A stretch of DNA of 8,562 nucleotides from an uncultured Prevotella sp. (GCA_905372445.1 CAJPPF010000095.1:1-8562); one strand, 5' to 3'. Counted from the stretch's first letter, positions 1 through 5,486 are shown. The notes: generated by a model not told the origin, from the sequence alone. A program made the numbers and translations.

Positions 1-2
1 TG

Positions 3-314
3 TTTAAGCATAGCGTCGATGCAATAGATGGAAAGCGCCACTTTACATTGAATATAGAAATAACCCCTGATGAAGTCAGGTACAAATTCGTAAATGAGAC
101 TTCTGAAGATCCTAATAAATTAAATATGATATTTAAAGAAAAACTTCAGAATACATCTTCCGCAATAGGAGAGGGAGGAAGTGGTATAGCCAAAATTAAT
201 AAAATCCTTAAACAAGATCTTTATTGCAAAGAGAACTCCATTGCAATGAATGCAGTAGAAGGATTATGCATGACAAATGTTACTATCAAATTATGCAATT
301 TCAAAGTAAAATGA
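3..314 (+). CDS. dtcA: C-terminal end of GHKL-type histidine kinase, probable Detocs sensor DtcA (5' end outside window)
   Basis: The reading frame is open from the left edge and ends at the TGA at 312-314, so only the last 103 residues are present. They fit the C-terminal half of a GHKL (HATPase_c) ATP-binding domain. An HSVDAID segment lies at the place of the N-box, followed by beta strands (NIEITPDEVRYKFVN) and then a glycine-rich G2-like box, GEGGSGIAKINKIL, near residues 57-70 of the fragment. The usual DxGxG of the G1 box is not recognisable and FVNET stands in its place. The stop overlaps the start of the next gene by four bases (ATGA), so the two are translationally coupled. In Detocs systems DtcA is the cytosolic kinase that senses phage infection and passes phosphate to DtcB and DtcC. 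Identity as DtcA rests mainly on the two genes that follow. The sensor part cannot be judged from this window. Confidence 0.72.
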   Translation, partial: FKHSVDAIDGKRHFTLNIEITPDEVRYKFVNETSEDPNKLNMIFKEKLQNTSSAIGEGGSGIAKINKILKQDLYCKENSIAMNAVEGLCMTNVTIKLCNFKVK

Positions 315-760
315 GAAAAATATTGATAATAGAAGATAATTCTACAAAACTCCAGCATATCAAGGACTTTTGTATCAATAATGTTAAGCAAAGTTGCCTA
401 ACAGATAGACAGTCTTATAATACAGCCCAACAAGAAGTTATCTTTCATGGTAGTGAATATGACATTATTTTATTAGATGTCAGTATGAACACCTATGATA
501 CAAAACGAGATGAAAATGGTGAGCAAGAACCTTTGGCTGGGGCTAACATATTAAGGTTTATGAAACTTCGTCATATAAAAACTCCTGTCATCGTTGTAAC
601 CATGTATGAGAGCTTTGTGGATGGAGTACGTATTAATGCGTTGGATGAACGTTTTGAAGCTCAATATGGAGATATTTACAAGGGATTCGTTTACTTCAAT
701 TTGAAAAACGAAGATTGGAAAGAAGAATTGTTGTCAAAATTAAACAAAATATTACGATGA
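311..760 (+). CDS. dtcB: Single-domain response regulator, probable Detocs DtcB
   Basis: A 149-residue protein made of one receiver (REC) domain and no output domain. It begins MRKILIIEDN, giving the acidic pair E8/D9. DIILLDVSMN places the phospho-acceptor at D56, and PVIVVT places the switch threonine at T97. The beta5 lysine is probably K132, in YFNLKNEDW, although the following proline is missing. A longer insertion rich in charged residues (about 61-77) follows D56. I chose the ATG at 311 because it starts the first beta strand and overlaps the upstream stop (ATGA); the in-frame start at 224 would lie inside dtcA. In described Detocs systems a stand-alone receiver of this kind acts as a phosphate sink that prevents accidental activation of the toxic DtcC. 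That role is inferred here from gene order. The gene is AT-rich like its neighbours. Confidence 0.8.
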   Translation: MRKILIIEDNSTKLQHIKDFCINNVKQSCLTDRQSYNTAQQEVIFHGSEYDIILLDVSMNTYDTKRDENGEQEPLAGANILRFMKLRHIKTPVIVVTMYESFVDGVRINALDERFEAQYGDIYKGFVYFNLKNEDWKEELLSKLNKILR

Positions 761-1995
761 TTAGGATTTTAATAATGGATGATGATACGGATAAAACAAC
801 TCGTATCAAGTCGGTACTTACAGGTATGTGCATGGTCGATGCCGACAATATAGAAATTGCTCGCTCCCTGAATTCAGGTAGACAAAAGCTATCAAAGAAT
901 TTATATGATTTACTTCTTTTAGATTTAGTTCTCCCTGTAAGTGACAATGATCCTATAGAACCCGGAAAAAGCGAAGACTTTATCAATGAATTGTATCGTA
1001 TAGGACGCTTTAAAAAGCCCATATACGTTATTGGGTTGTCGCAGTATGAAGACAAAGTTGTTGCAAATACAGGAAAATATGAAAAAAAAATGTGGAAACT
1101 CATCCATTATGATTTGCAAAAGGATGATTGGGAACAAATTCTCCAAAACGCAGTAGAATCAATAGTCTCGACAAAAGAACAGCTATTGACAAGTCTCCAT
1201 AATAAGAATAAATATAATGTAGGTATCATTTGTGCGTTGTCAGAAGAGTTCGAACAGATGAAGATTGCTTCTGGATTAGATTGGAAAAAGGTAGCTATTG
1301 AAGGAATTTCCAACGACTTCTTTGAGGCTGATCTTCGTACAGAGCTAGGTCATACTTTAAAAATTATTGCAGGACGCAATAATATGCCAGGAATGCAGGC
1401 TACTTCAGTAATGGCATCATGTATGTTCTCCTTATTCAATATAGAAACACTATTCATGACGGGAATTTGTGCAGGATTTAAAAAAGAGGGAATTGATTCC
1501 ATCGATTTTGGTGATATATTCATAGCAGAATCTGAATACGATTATGGGAGCGGAAAACTCTGCGAATCTGCAGATGGTACATTTTTTAAGAAAAATCCTA
1601 AAATGTTGGAATGTGATTTTGATTTGAAGGGTAAGATGAACACTTTCATGGAAGAGAGACATCCAGAAAATCTTATCTCACGTGTACTTGATACCAAGAA
1701 TCTTAATCTAATGAAAAAAAATCCTTCCATACACTTCAAACCCGGCGCATGCGGATCGTACGTCGTAACAAACAAAGGATTTATGAGAGATTTATTAAAA
1801 GAGAACCAGAAACTTCGTGGTTTAGATATGGAGGGGTATGGTCTATATATGACTGCTCATATCTTAGGAAAAAAGTGCATGATGATTAAAAGTATATCTG
1901 ATTTTGCAGATAGTGACAAAGGAGATACATATCATAAGATGTGTTCATATTCAAGCGCTTGGTTTCTGTTTGAGTTCTTGAAATACACGTATTAG
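757..1995 (+). CDS. dtcC: Receiver-PNP fusion, probable Detocs ATP-cleaving effector DtcC
   Basis: A 412-residue, two-domain protein. Residues 1-135 form a receiver: acidic cluster D8-D10, phospho-acceptor D56 in LLLLDLVLP, and a possible switch Ser95. At the expected beta5 lysine there is Q121, with K122 next to it. Residues about 152-412 form a nucleoside phosphorylase/nucleosidase (PNP_UDP_1) domain. It opens with YNVGIICALSEEFEQM, has the glycine motif MTGICAGF (234-241), the ribose-binding Met-Glu pair M358/E359 in LDMEGYG, and the catalytic aspartate D382 in SISDFAD. In studied Detocs systems this domain splits ATP into adenine and ribose-5'-triphosphate after DtcA phosphorylates the receiver, stopping phage growth. 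Related domains cleave MTA or SAH, so the substrate here is inferred. The start at 757 overlaps the dtcB stop (ATGA); an in-frame start at 715 would lie inside dtcB. No clear terminator follows. Confidence 0.85.
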   Translation: MIRILIMDDDTDKTTRIKSVLTGMCMVDADNIEIARSLNSGRQKLSKNLYDLLLLDLVLPVSDNDPIEPGKSEDFINELYRIGRFKKPIYVIGLSQYEDKVVANTGKYEKKMWKLIHYDLQKDDWEQILQNAVESIVSTKEQLLTSLHNKNKYNVGIICALSEEFEQMKIASGLDWKKVAIEGISNDFFEADLRTELGHTLKIIAGRNNMPGMQATSVMASCMFSLFNIETLFMTGICAGFKKEGIDSIDFGDIFIAESEYDYGSGKLCESADGTFFKKNPKMLECDFDLKGKMNTFMEERHPENLISRVLDTKNLNLMKKNPSIHFKPGACGSYVVTNKGFMRDLLKENQKLRGLDMEGYGLYMTAHILGKKCMMIKSISDFADSDKGDTYHKMCSYSSAWFLFEFLKYTY

Positions 1996-2244
1996 CGCAC
2001 ATTTTTACCATAATATATTGTGTAATGCTTAGAAATATGTACAGCTGCAGTAACAAAATTTAAGAACAAAGATGAATAAGAAGTACATAGCATAGTTGTT
2101 TATTGATAATTATAGTTTCTTGTCATTTAAGATGCTCACCGCGCGTCTTATTTGTACCATGAAAATATAAATCACTGATAATCAGTGTAGGATATATTTG
2201 AGGAAGTAAAGCGACTAAAAACGGTATAACATGCAATATGCTAA
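1996..2244. other. AT-rich intergenic stretch after the Detocs operon, no gene seen
   Basis: No credible coding region was found on either strand. The only distinct structure is a perfect short inverted repeat at 2173-2187 (CACTGA, three bases, TCAGTG). It has no T-run after it, so it is not a convincing terminator. A TATATTTG at 2193-2200 fits the -7 box of Bacteroidota promoters but has no TTTG at the right distance upstream, so I do not call a promoter. Confidence 0.5.
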
Positions 2245-2421
2245 ATTTGTAATAAAAGGAAGTGCGGGTATTGTGGGGCTGCATTAATTGCAAAAACACT
2301 CGATTCGAAATACTACGCACGTAGATGTTCTCAGAAAGCATATGGCTGAAGAGAGGCTGAAAAGAAAAATGAGCAGTTAACCCCGAACATATATAAACAC
2401 ACTTTTATACCAGTAGAATAA
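2245..2421 (+). pseudogene. Decayed zinc-ribbon protein of the kind linked to excisionases of Bacteroides mobile elements
   Basis: The frame between stops at 2242 and 2419 reads ICNKRKCGYCGAALIAKTLD, then SKYYARRCSQKAYG, an internal TGA at 2347-2349, and REAEKKNEQL followed by about a dozen residues. The pattern CxxCG...iAKT...kYC-S-x-x-C-x-x-x-AY is typical of small zinc-ribbon/DNA-binding proteins next to excisionases and integrases of Bacteroidota mobile elements, as I recall the family. Here the first, second and fourth cysteines survive, while the third is tyrosine (TAC, one transition from TGC). There is no in-frame ATG; the nearest, at 2231, is in another frame. The lost start, lost zinc ligand and nonsense codon together point to a dead remnant. 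It is probably left from the element that brought in the neighbouring defence operon, which is inference. Confidence 0.5.
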
Positions 2422-2447
2422 AAAAGGGTGGTCTATACTATTTATAG

Positions 2448-2643
2448 AGGAAATAGGTTCATTAGACAGCAGGGCGTTTTGATTATCAACGAAGAAAAAA
2501 CTTTCCAACTGCTTTCGCTCACTTGTGTGGTATCTTACCAGACTATTTCCCTTGCCGTGGTTCGCTACGCCAACAGTAACAATGCTGTTAATCTACTCCA
2601 CAATCAGACGAAAGATGTTAGGAATCTATTGACGGATTTGAGG
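2448..2643. repeat. ~195-bp MITE-like repeat, copy 1 (degenerate)
   Basis: This stretch aligns along nearly its whole length with 4212-4405 in the same orientation. The shared parts include a 17-base identical run (2617-2633 with 4380-4396), a shared ACTTTCC.ACTGCTTTCG block and a shared TTGTGTGG.ATCTTAC block. The left end (AAATAGGTTCATTAGAC) and the right end (TCTATTGACGGATTT) are weakened versions of the terminal inverted repeats that are clear in copy 2. The internal hairpin is also decayed. Similarity may continue about 10 bp beyond the right end. An open frame of 155 codons crosses the element but looks fortuitous. Confidence 0.7.
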
Positions 2644-2651
2644 CTATGCCT

Positions 2652-2739
2652 GCGGCAAGGAATTTGTCCGAGCGCCGATATACAACTGTCCGAACATCGA
2701 GATACAATTGTCCGAACGCTGATATACAACTGTCCGAAC
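2652..2739 (+). repeat. 22-bp tandem repeat, three good units plus one degenerate unit
   Basis: Units at 2674-2695, 2696-2717 and 2718-2739 share the core GATAYACAAYTGTCCGAAC. A more divergent first unit at 2652-2673 ends TTTGTCCGAGC. The units are contiguous with no spacers, so this is not a CRISPR array. The last unit runs into an inverted repeat at 2732-2750 (GTCCGAAC, GGC, GTTCGGAC). The array starts directly after repeat copy 1 and lies about 115 bp upstream of the DUF6078 promoter. Its function is unknown; it could be slipped-strand repeats, a protein-binding array or part of a larger mobile repeat. Confidence 0.8.
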
Positions 2740-2750
2740 GGCGTTCGGAC
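2732..2750. repeat. Perfect inverted repeat capping the 22-bp array
   Basis: GTCCGAAC at 2732-2739 and GTTCGGAC at 2743-2750 are exact reverse complements separated by GGC. The left arm is the conserved end of the 22-bp tandem unit. Either a unit was inverted here, or the palindrome is the core site and the array grew from one arm. No T-run follows, so a terminator is unlikely. Confidence 0.65.
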
Positions 2751-2854
2751 TCGCTCATATCAAAACGCAGTCAGTAAACTATCGGTCGTTTTATCTGCGA
2801 ATACCGTCGCCGCCTACGTTCAACCACGGTGTGTTGATATTTTTTTATTGCAGA

Positions 2855-2886
2855 TTTGGCGATGTTGGAGAAATGCTTTATATTTG
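2855..2886 (+). promoter_or_regulatory. Bacteroidota-type promoter (-33 TTTG, -7 TATATTTG) for the DUF6078 gene
   Basis: TTTG at 2855-2858 is followed after exactly 20 bp by TATATTTG at 2879-2886, which fits the TAnnTTTG -7 consensus. Transcription would start near 2890-2893, only about 7-16 bases before the ATGs at 2900 and 2906. The promoter therefore argues for those starts over the in-frame ATGs at 2831 and 2873, which lie upstream of or inside it. Confidence 0.65.
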
Positions 2887-2899
2887 TATAACTAAATTT

Positions 2900-3310
2900 A
2901 TGACTATGATAAGCAAGATTTGTGTGAATAGCCAATGTGCACATTTTTCCGTATGTGCGCATGGTTTGGAATATGCAGCCGTGCCTGCTGACGTGGAGAT
3001 GATAAGGGTCATCAATCCGAAATACCAAGTTAAGGATGAAGAAGACAAGTGTCGGTTTTTCCGTACGAAACAGCTGGTTGTCTATGCCTATGGCTTTGAG
3101 AGAGAGACGGTAAAGATGCCGTATGGAATATATCACACGTTCTCCCACATGCTGATGCGCGAGTTCAACCGCACTGACTACTATGCCATGCGTAACGGGT
3201 CAAAACGTATATCGCCGGAGAATCAAGAGACTATAATACGGATAGCGGCATCGCTGGGGTATAAATTCTCGGCTAAGCCCTGGGATAGGATAGAGAAGGT
3301 AGAGGAATAA
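2900..3310 (+). CDS. DUF6078 family protein (function unknown)
   Basis: A 136-residue soluble protein with no signal peptide or membrane segment. Four cysteines near the N-terminal half, C8, C13, C19 and C51, form a CxxxxCxxxxxC...C pattern that could hold a metal. INPKY (38-42) and RFFRTKQLVVYAYGF (52-66), followed by a basic helical part with YYAMRNGSKRISPENQ (94-109) and an IAASLGY segment near the end, match what I recall of DUF6078, a family largely limited to Bacteroidota. The function is unknown. The C-terminal part resembles a small helix-turn-helix, but that is speculation. Start codons at 2900 and 2906 are both possible; 2900 was chosen as the first after a strong promoter, giving a very short leader. 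The gene is single, lies between the two copies of the 195-bp repeat, and converges on the hydrolase gene. Confidence 0.72.
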   Translation: MTMISKICVNSQCAHFSVCAHGLEYAAVPADVEMIRVINPKYQVKDEEDKCRFFRTKQLVVYAYGFERETVKMPYGIYHTFSHMLMREFNRTDYYAMRNGSKRISPENQETIIRIAASLGYKFSAKPWDRIEKVEE

Positions 3311-3500
3311 GTGCCGATGTTTTTTATCTTGGAGCCTGCATTATCATGGAGTGAGGCTGACGATTCTACAGCAGACGTCTCATGATGTCCATTGCGGAGA
3401 ATACACATCTGAAGAATGTGTGATATCCTTCGTATATATAATTACGTCTGCGTTCGCCACTGGCAGTCGTGCAGAAACACTTTCCACAACTGTGGGCTAC
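3311..3500. other. Convergent intergenic region, no clear terminator
   Basis: The DUF6078 gene (+) and the hydrolase gene (-) end facing each other here. Two weak inverted repeats are visible: ACACAT/ATGTGT at 3403-3421 with a 7-base loop, and CCACA/TGTGG at 3484-3495 just after the hydrolase stop. Neither is followed by a good T-run on either strand, so I do not annotate them as terminators. Confidence 0.4.
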
Positions 3501-4202
3501 TTAACGCAGTTTCTTTATTATGGGCAGTATGAGTGCCTCCATAATCTCGTAGCCTTTATTGTTTGGATGTACTCCGTCCTCTGCCAGTTCAGGGCGCATC
3601 TGTGTCCCGTCTTCCGAAATCATTGCAGAGAAATAGTCGACGTATGTAATATTGTTTGCCTTTGCGTAAGCCTTCACGCGGTTGTTGAGACTGCGTATCT
3701 TCTGTATGGCGTCAGTGATGCGTGGATTCCACCCGAAGCCTTTATGCGGAAGAGTAGAGGCGAGGACGACCTTGATTTTATTGTAGCGTGACATGTCACA
3801 CATCGCCTTGATGTTGTTGAATGTGTGCTCCTCGTTATAGGCACCGGTATTTTCGGCGATGTCGTTTGTGCCGTAGTTGATGACCACTACCTTAGGCTGT
3901 AGCTTTATCACATCATCGCGGAAACGCAGAAGAAATTGATAACTGGTCTGTCCGCTGATGCCGCGACCGATAAAGCCGTTCTGCTTGAACCAGTCACCAC
4001 GGAAGCGTACCCAGTTCCATGTTATGGAGTTGCCCATAAAGACCACCCGTTTCTCGCCTTTCTTCGGTGCGCCAAGTGCGCGGTTTTGTTCAGCGTAGAC
4101 TCCGAAATCGGCAAATTCGTGCTTTTGTGCCTTTAGTGTTGATATGCCTGCCTGTAAGAGGACGAGCATCATTGTCAGTAAAAGAAAATTTTTCATTATC
4201 AT
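3501..4202 (-). CDS. Secreted SGNH/GDSL-family hydrolase (esterase/acylhydrolase)
   Basis: A 233-residue protein. Residues 1-26 are a signal peptide (MIMKNFLLLT, hydrophobic core, ISTLKAQ), so the product is probably exported to the periplasm. The SGNH blocks are all present. Block I is VVFMGNSITW with nucleophile S59, block II is GRGISGQTS with its glycine near 81-84, block III is NYGTNDIAE with N113, and block V is EDGVHPNNKGY with D209 and H212. Such enzymes remove acyl or acetyl groups from lipids or polysaccharides; the substrate here cannot be told. The start is uncertain between the ATGs at 4202 and 4196, both just before the signal peptide. An in-frame ATG at 4295 would put 31 residues coded by the 195-bp repeat ahead of the signal peptide and was rejected. 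The transcript probably begins beyond the repeat, which would then form its leader. Confidence 0.88.
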   Translation of the reverse strand: MIMKNFLLLTMMLVLLQAGISTLKAQKHEFADFGVYAEQNRALGAPKKGEKRVVFMGNSITWNWVRFRGDWFKQNGFIGRGISGQTSYQFLLRFRDDVIKLQPKVVVINYGTNDIAENTGAYNEEHTFNNIKAMCDMSRYNKIKVVLASTLPHKGFGWNPRITDAIQKIRSLNNRVKAYAKANNITYVDYFSAMISEDGTQMRPELAEDGVHPNNKGYEIMEALILPIIKKLR

Positions 4203-4211
4203 CGTGTTTAT

Positions 4212-4405
4212 CCAAAATCGGTCAATAGACCGCAGTGCCTTTTTATTTTCAACGAACAATAACTTTCCTACTGCTTTCGTCAGTTTGTGTGGCATCTTAC
4301 AAGCCTTATTACCTCGCCGTAGCCCACTACGCCCACGGTAACAAGGCTCGCTGGTCTGCTCAACAATCAGGCAAAATCAGTTAGGAATCTATTGACCGAT
4401 TTAGG
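4212..4405. repeat. ~195-bp MITE-like repeat, copy 2 (intact terminal inverted repeats)
   Basis: The left end CCAAAATCGGTCAATAGA (4212-4229) and the right end TCTATTGACCGATTTAGG (4388-4405) are reverse complements at 17 of 18 positions. Inside lies a large imperfect hairpin: AGCCTTATTACC (4302-4313) pairs with GGTAACAAGGCT (4337-4348) with one mismatch, and CGTAG/CTACG (4318-4331) forms an inner stem. There is no coding capacity. A second, degenerate copy lies at 2448-2643. Short size, terminal inverted repeats and lack of a gene fit a MITE that would depend on a transposase elsewhere. A possible short target duplication (TTTAT / TTTAA) flanks it but is weak. Confidence 0.75.
4302..4348. repeat. 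Long nested hairpin inside repeat copy 2
   Basis: Outer arms of 12 bases (4302-4313 and 4337-4348) match as an inverted repeat at 11 positions, and an inner 5-bp stem with a CCCA loop spans 4318-4331. Transcription from the candidate promoter at 4429-4436 would place this fold in the leader RNA of the hydrolase gene. In copy 1 the inner stem is still partly visible (CGTGG, TTCG, CTACG) but the outer arms have decayed, so selection for the fold is not evident there. Confidence 0.6.
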
Positions 4406-4428
4406 TTTAATGCTTACGTTCGTCGTTG

Positions 4429-4436
4429 CAAAAGTA
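4429..4436 (-). promoter_or_regulatory. Candidate -7 box (TACTTTTG) for the SGNH hydrolase gene
   Basis: On the minus strand TACTTTTG fits TAnnTTTG. A TTGAC sequence lies roughly 22-23 bp upstream (about 4459-4463), slightly farther than the usual 19-21 bp, so the -33 element is uncertain. Transcription would start near 4423 and cross the whole 195-bp repeat before reaching the hydrolase start, giving a leader of about 220 bases. Confidence 0.4.
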
Positions 4437-4697
4437 CTAAAACCTGCAAACAACGGGTGTCAATAACGAACAATTTTCTATTAAAAATGAACAATCTAAC
4501 TGCGACAAGCTCTGTTAAGCCTATGTCGATAAGCTGTGGTTAGTGACATTTCGTTTCAATTTGTTTTTATCGTCTCGGTAATGTCTTCCGCTTCAATCGC
4601 TCAACAGCTTGCAAAGGACAATCGTGAGAAAACTGAATATGACGCGAGATAATATATAAAACCTGTCTGAATCGTAGTTCAATTTAAAGCCTTCTGA
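4437..4697. other. AT-rich intergenic stretch between the hydrolase promoter and lpxH
   Basis: No gene, RNA gene or clear terminator is seen. Two similar words, CGAACAATTTT near 4467 and TGAACAATCT near 4488, lie upstream of the candidate hydrolase promoter and could be a regulator site, but two occurrences are too few to claim it. The 3' end of the lpxH message lies here without a recognisable hairpin and T-run. Confidence 0.35.
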
Positions 4698-5465
4698 TTA
4701 TAGCCGGCTTTCTCCTTCTATGTAATTCTCGACAAACAAATGCTCACCGTCCCACACGGCGTAGGTGAACGCTTTTATCCAGTCGCCGAGGATTATCATG
4801 CGTGTCTTCTTCGATAGCATGAGGTCGAGCTCGATATGACGGTGACCATAGATATAGAAATCGATGTCGGGATGTGATTTCATGTAGTATTTTGTGTAGA
4901 GCACGAGATGCTCCTTGTCCTCGCCCATATATGGCGGTTCGTTGCCGTCAGGTCGTTTCAGTCGGCTCCTTTTTGCCCATGACTGTCCGAATTTCATTGA
5001 GCAGTCAGGATGCAGGAGTTTGGCGAACATCCACTGACAGGCACGGTTGTGGAATATACTGCGTATTATTTTGAAACCTTTGTCGGGGTCGCCCTTGCCG
5101 TCGCCGTGGTCGAGATAGAACAGACTGCCGAATATCTCTGTTGTCAATGGCTCGCGGTGGAGTATCACTCCGCATTCGCTCTCAAGGTATCCGTAAGCCC
5201 ATATATCGTGATTGCCGGTGAAGTAATGCACCTCGACGCCCATGTCGGTCAGTTCGGAAATCTTGCCAAGGAAACGTGTGTAGCCTTTCGGCACGACATA
5301 TTTCCACTCATGCCAGAAGTCGAACATATCGCCAAGCATATATATGGCAGATGCCTTATCCTTGATTTCGTCGAGGAATCTCACTAAGCGTCGCTCTTGT
5401 GTGCGTCGATGCTCCAGTGCCCATGCACCCAGATGGGCATCAGAAATAAAATAGACAGGTTTCAT
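4698..5465 (-). CDS. lpxH: UDP-2,3-diacylglucosamine diphosphatase (LpxH-type metallophosphoesterase)
   Basis: A 255-residue calcineurin-like phosphoesterase. The metal-binding motifs occur in the expected order: SDAHLG (D9, H11), LGDMFDFW (D46), GNHD (N85, H86), DHGDG (H120) and YGHRH (H208, H210). The length and the FDFW motif fit the LpxH-like group, which cleaves UDP-2,3-diacylglucosamine to lipid X and UMP in lipid A synthesis at the inner face of the cytoplasmic membrane. I see no signal peptide. Other Bacteroidota metallophosphoesterases share these motifs, so the exact substrate is inferred. The gene is last in a probable operon, starting 21 bp after the DUF59 gene stop. The ATG at 5465 directly precedes the first beta strand (MKPVYFISDAHLG), which supports the start. 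Confidence 0.87.
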   Translation of the reverse strand: MKPVYFISDAHLGAWALEHRRTQERRLVRFLDEIKDKASAIYMLGDMFDFWHEWKYVVPKGYTRFLGKISELTDMGVEVHYFTGNHDIWAYGYLESECGVILHREPLTTEIFGSLFYLDHGDGKGDPDKGFKIIRSIFHNRACQWMFAKLLHPDCSMKFGQSWAKRSRLKRPDGNEPPYMGEDKEHLVLYTKYYMKSHPDIDFYIYGHRHIELDLMLSKKTRMIILGDWIKAFTYAVWDGEHLFVENYIEGESRL

Positions 5466-5486
5466 TATCAGTTTGTAGTTGTGGAG

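Noticed and set aside
224..310. Upstream start for dtcB
   Set aside because: The 29 extra residues are encoded inside dtcA, and the receiver fold starts exactly at the ATG at 311.
715..756. Upstream start for dtcC
   Set aside because: It would overlap the dtcB coding end. The receiver beta1 strand begins at 757, in the same ATGA arrangement as the previous junction.
2652..2739. CRISPR array
   Set aside because: The repeats are contiguous 22-bp units without variable spacers, and there are no cas genes.
2803..2847. Terminator (ACCGT...ACGGT followed by a T-run)
   Set aside because: The stem is only 5 bp with a loop of about 18, and no gene upstream needs it.
2428..2895. 155-codon open frame on the + strand
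   Set aside because: It runs through repeat copy 1, the 22-bp array and the DUF6078 promoter. Its translation shows no domain-like pattern, and its frame is not kept open in repeat copy 2.
3351..3791. 146-codon + strand frame opposite the hydrolase
   Set aside because: It is a shadow of the well-supported minus-strand SGNH gene and has no protein pattern of its own.
4203..4295. N-terminal extension of the hydrolase (MPHKLTKAVG...)
   Set aside because: It is encoded by repeat copy 2 and would bury the signal peptide.
4212..4405. Riboswitch or structured leader specific to the hydrolase
   Set aside because: A related copy lies at 2448-2643 without a minus-strand gene behind it, and terminal inverted repeats point to a mobile element. 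It remains possible that the element acts secondarily as a leader.
2448..4405. Composite transposon formed by the two repeat copies
   Set aside because: There is no transposase within or between the copies, the copies are clearly diverged, and no target duplication frames the pair.
5010..5387. 125-codon + strand frame opposite lpxH
   Set aside because: It is antisense to a gene with all its catalytic motifs. The frame stays open because of codon bias.
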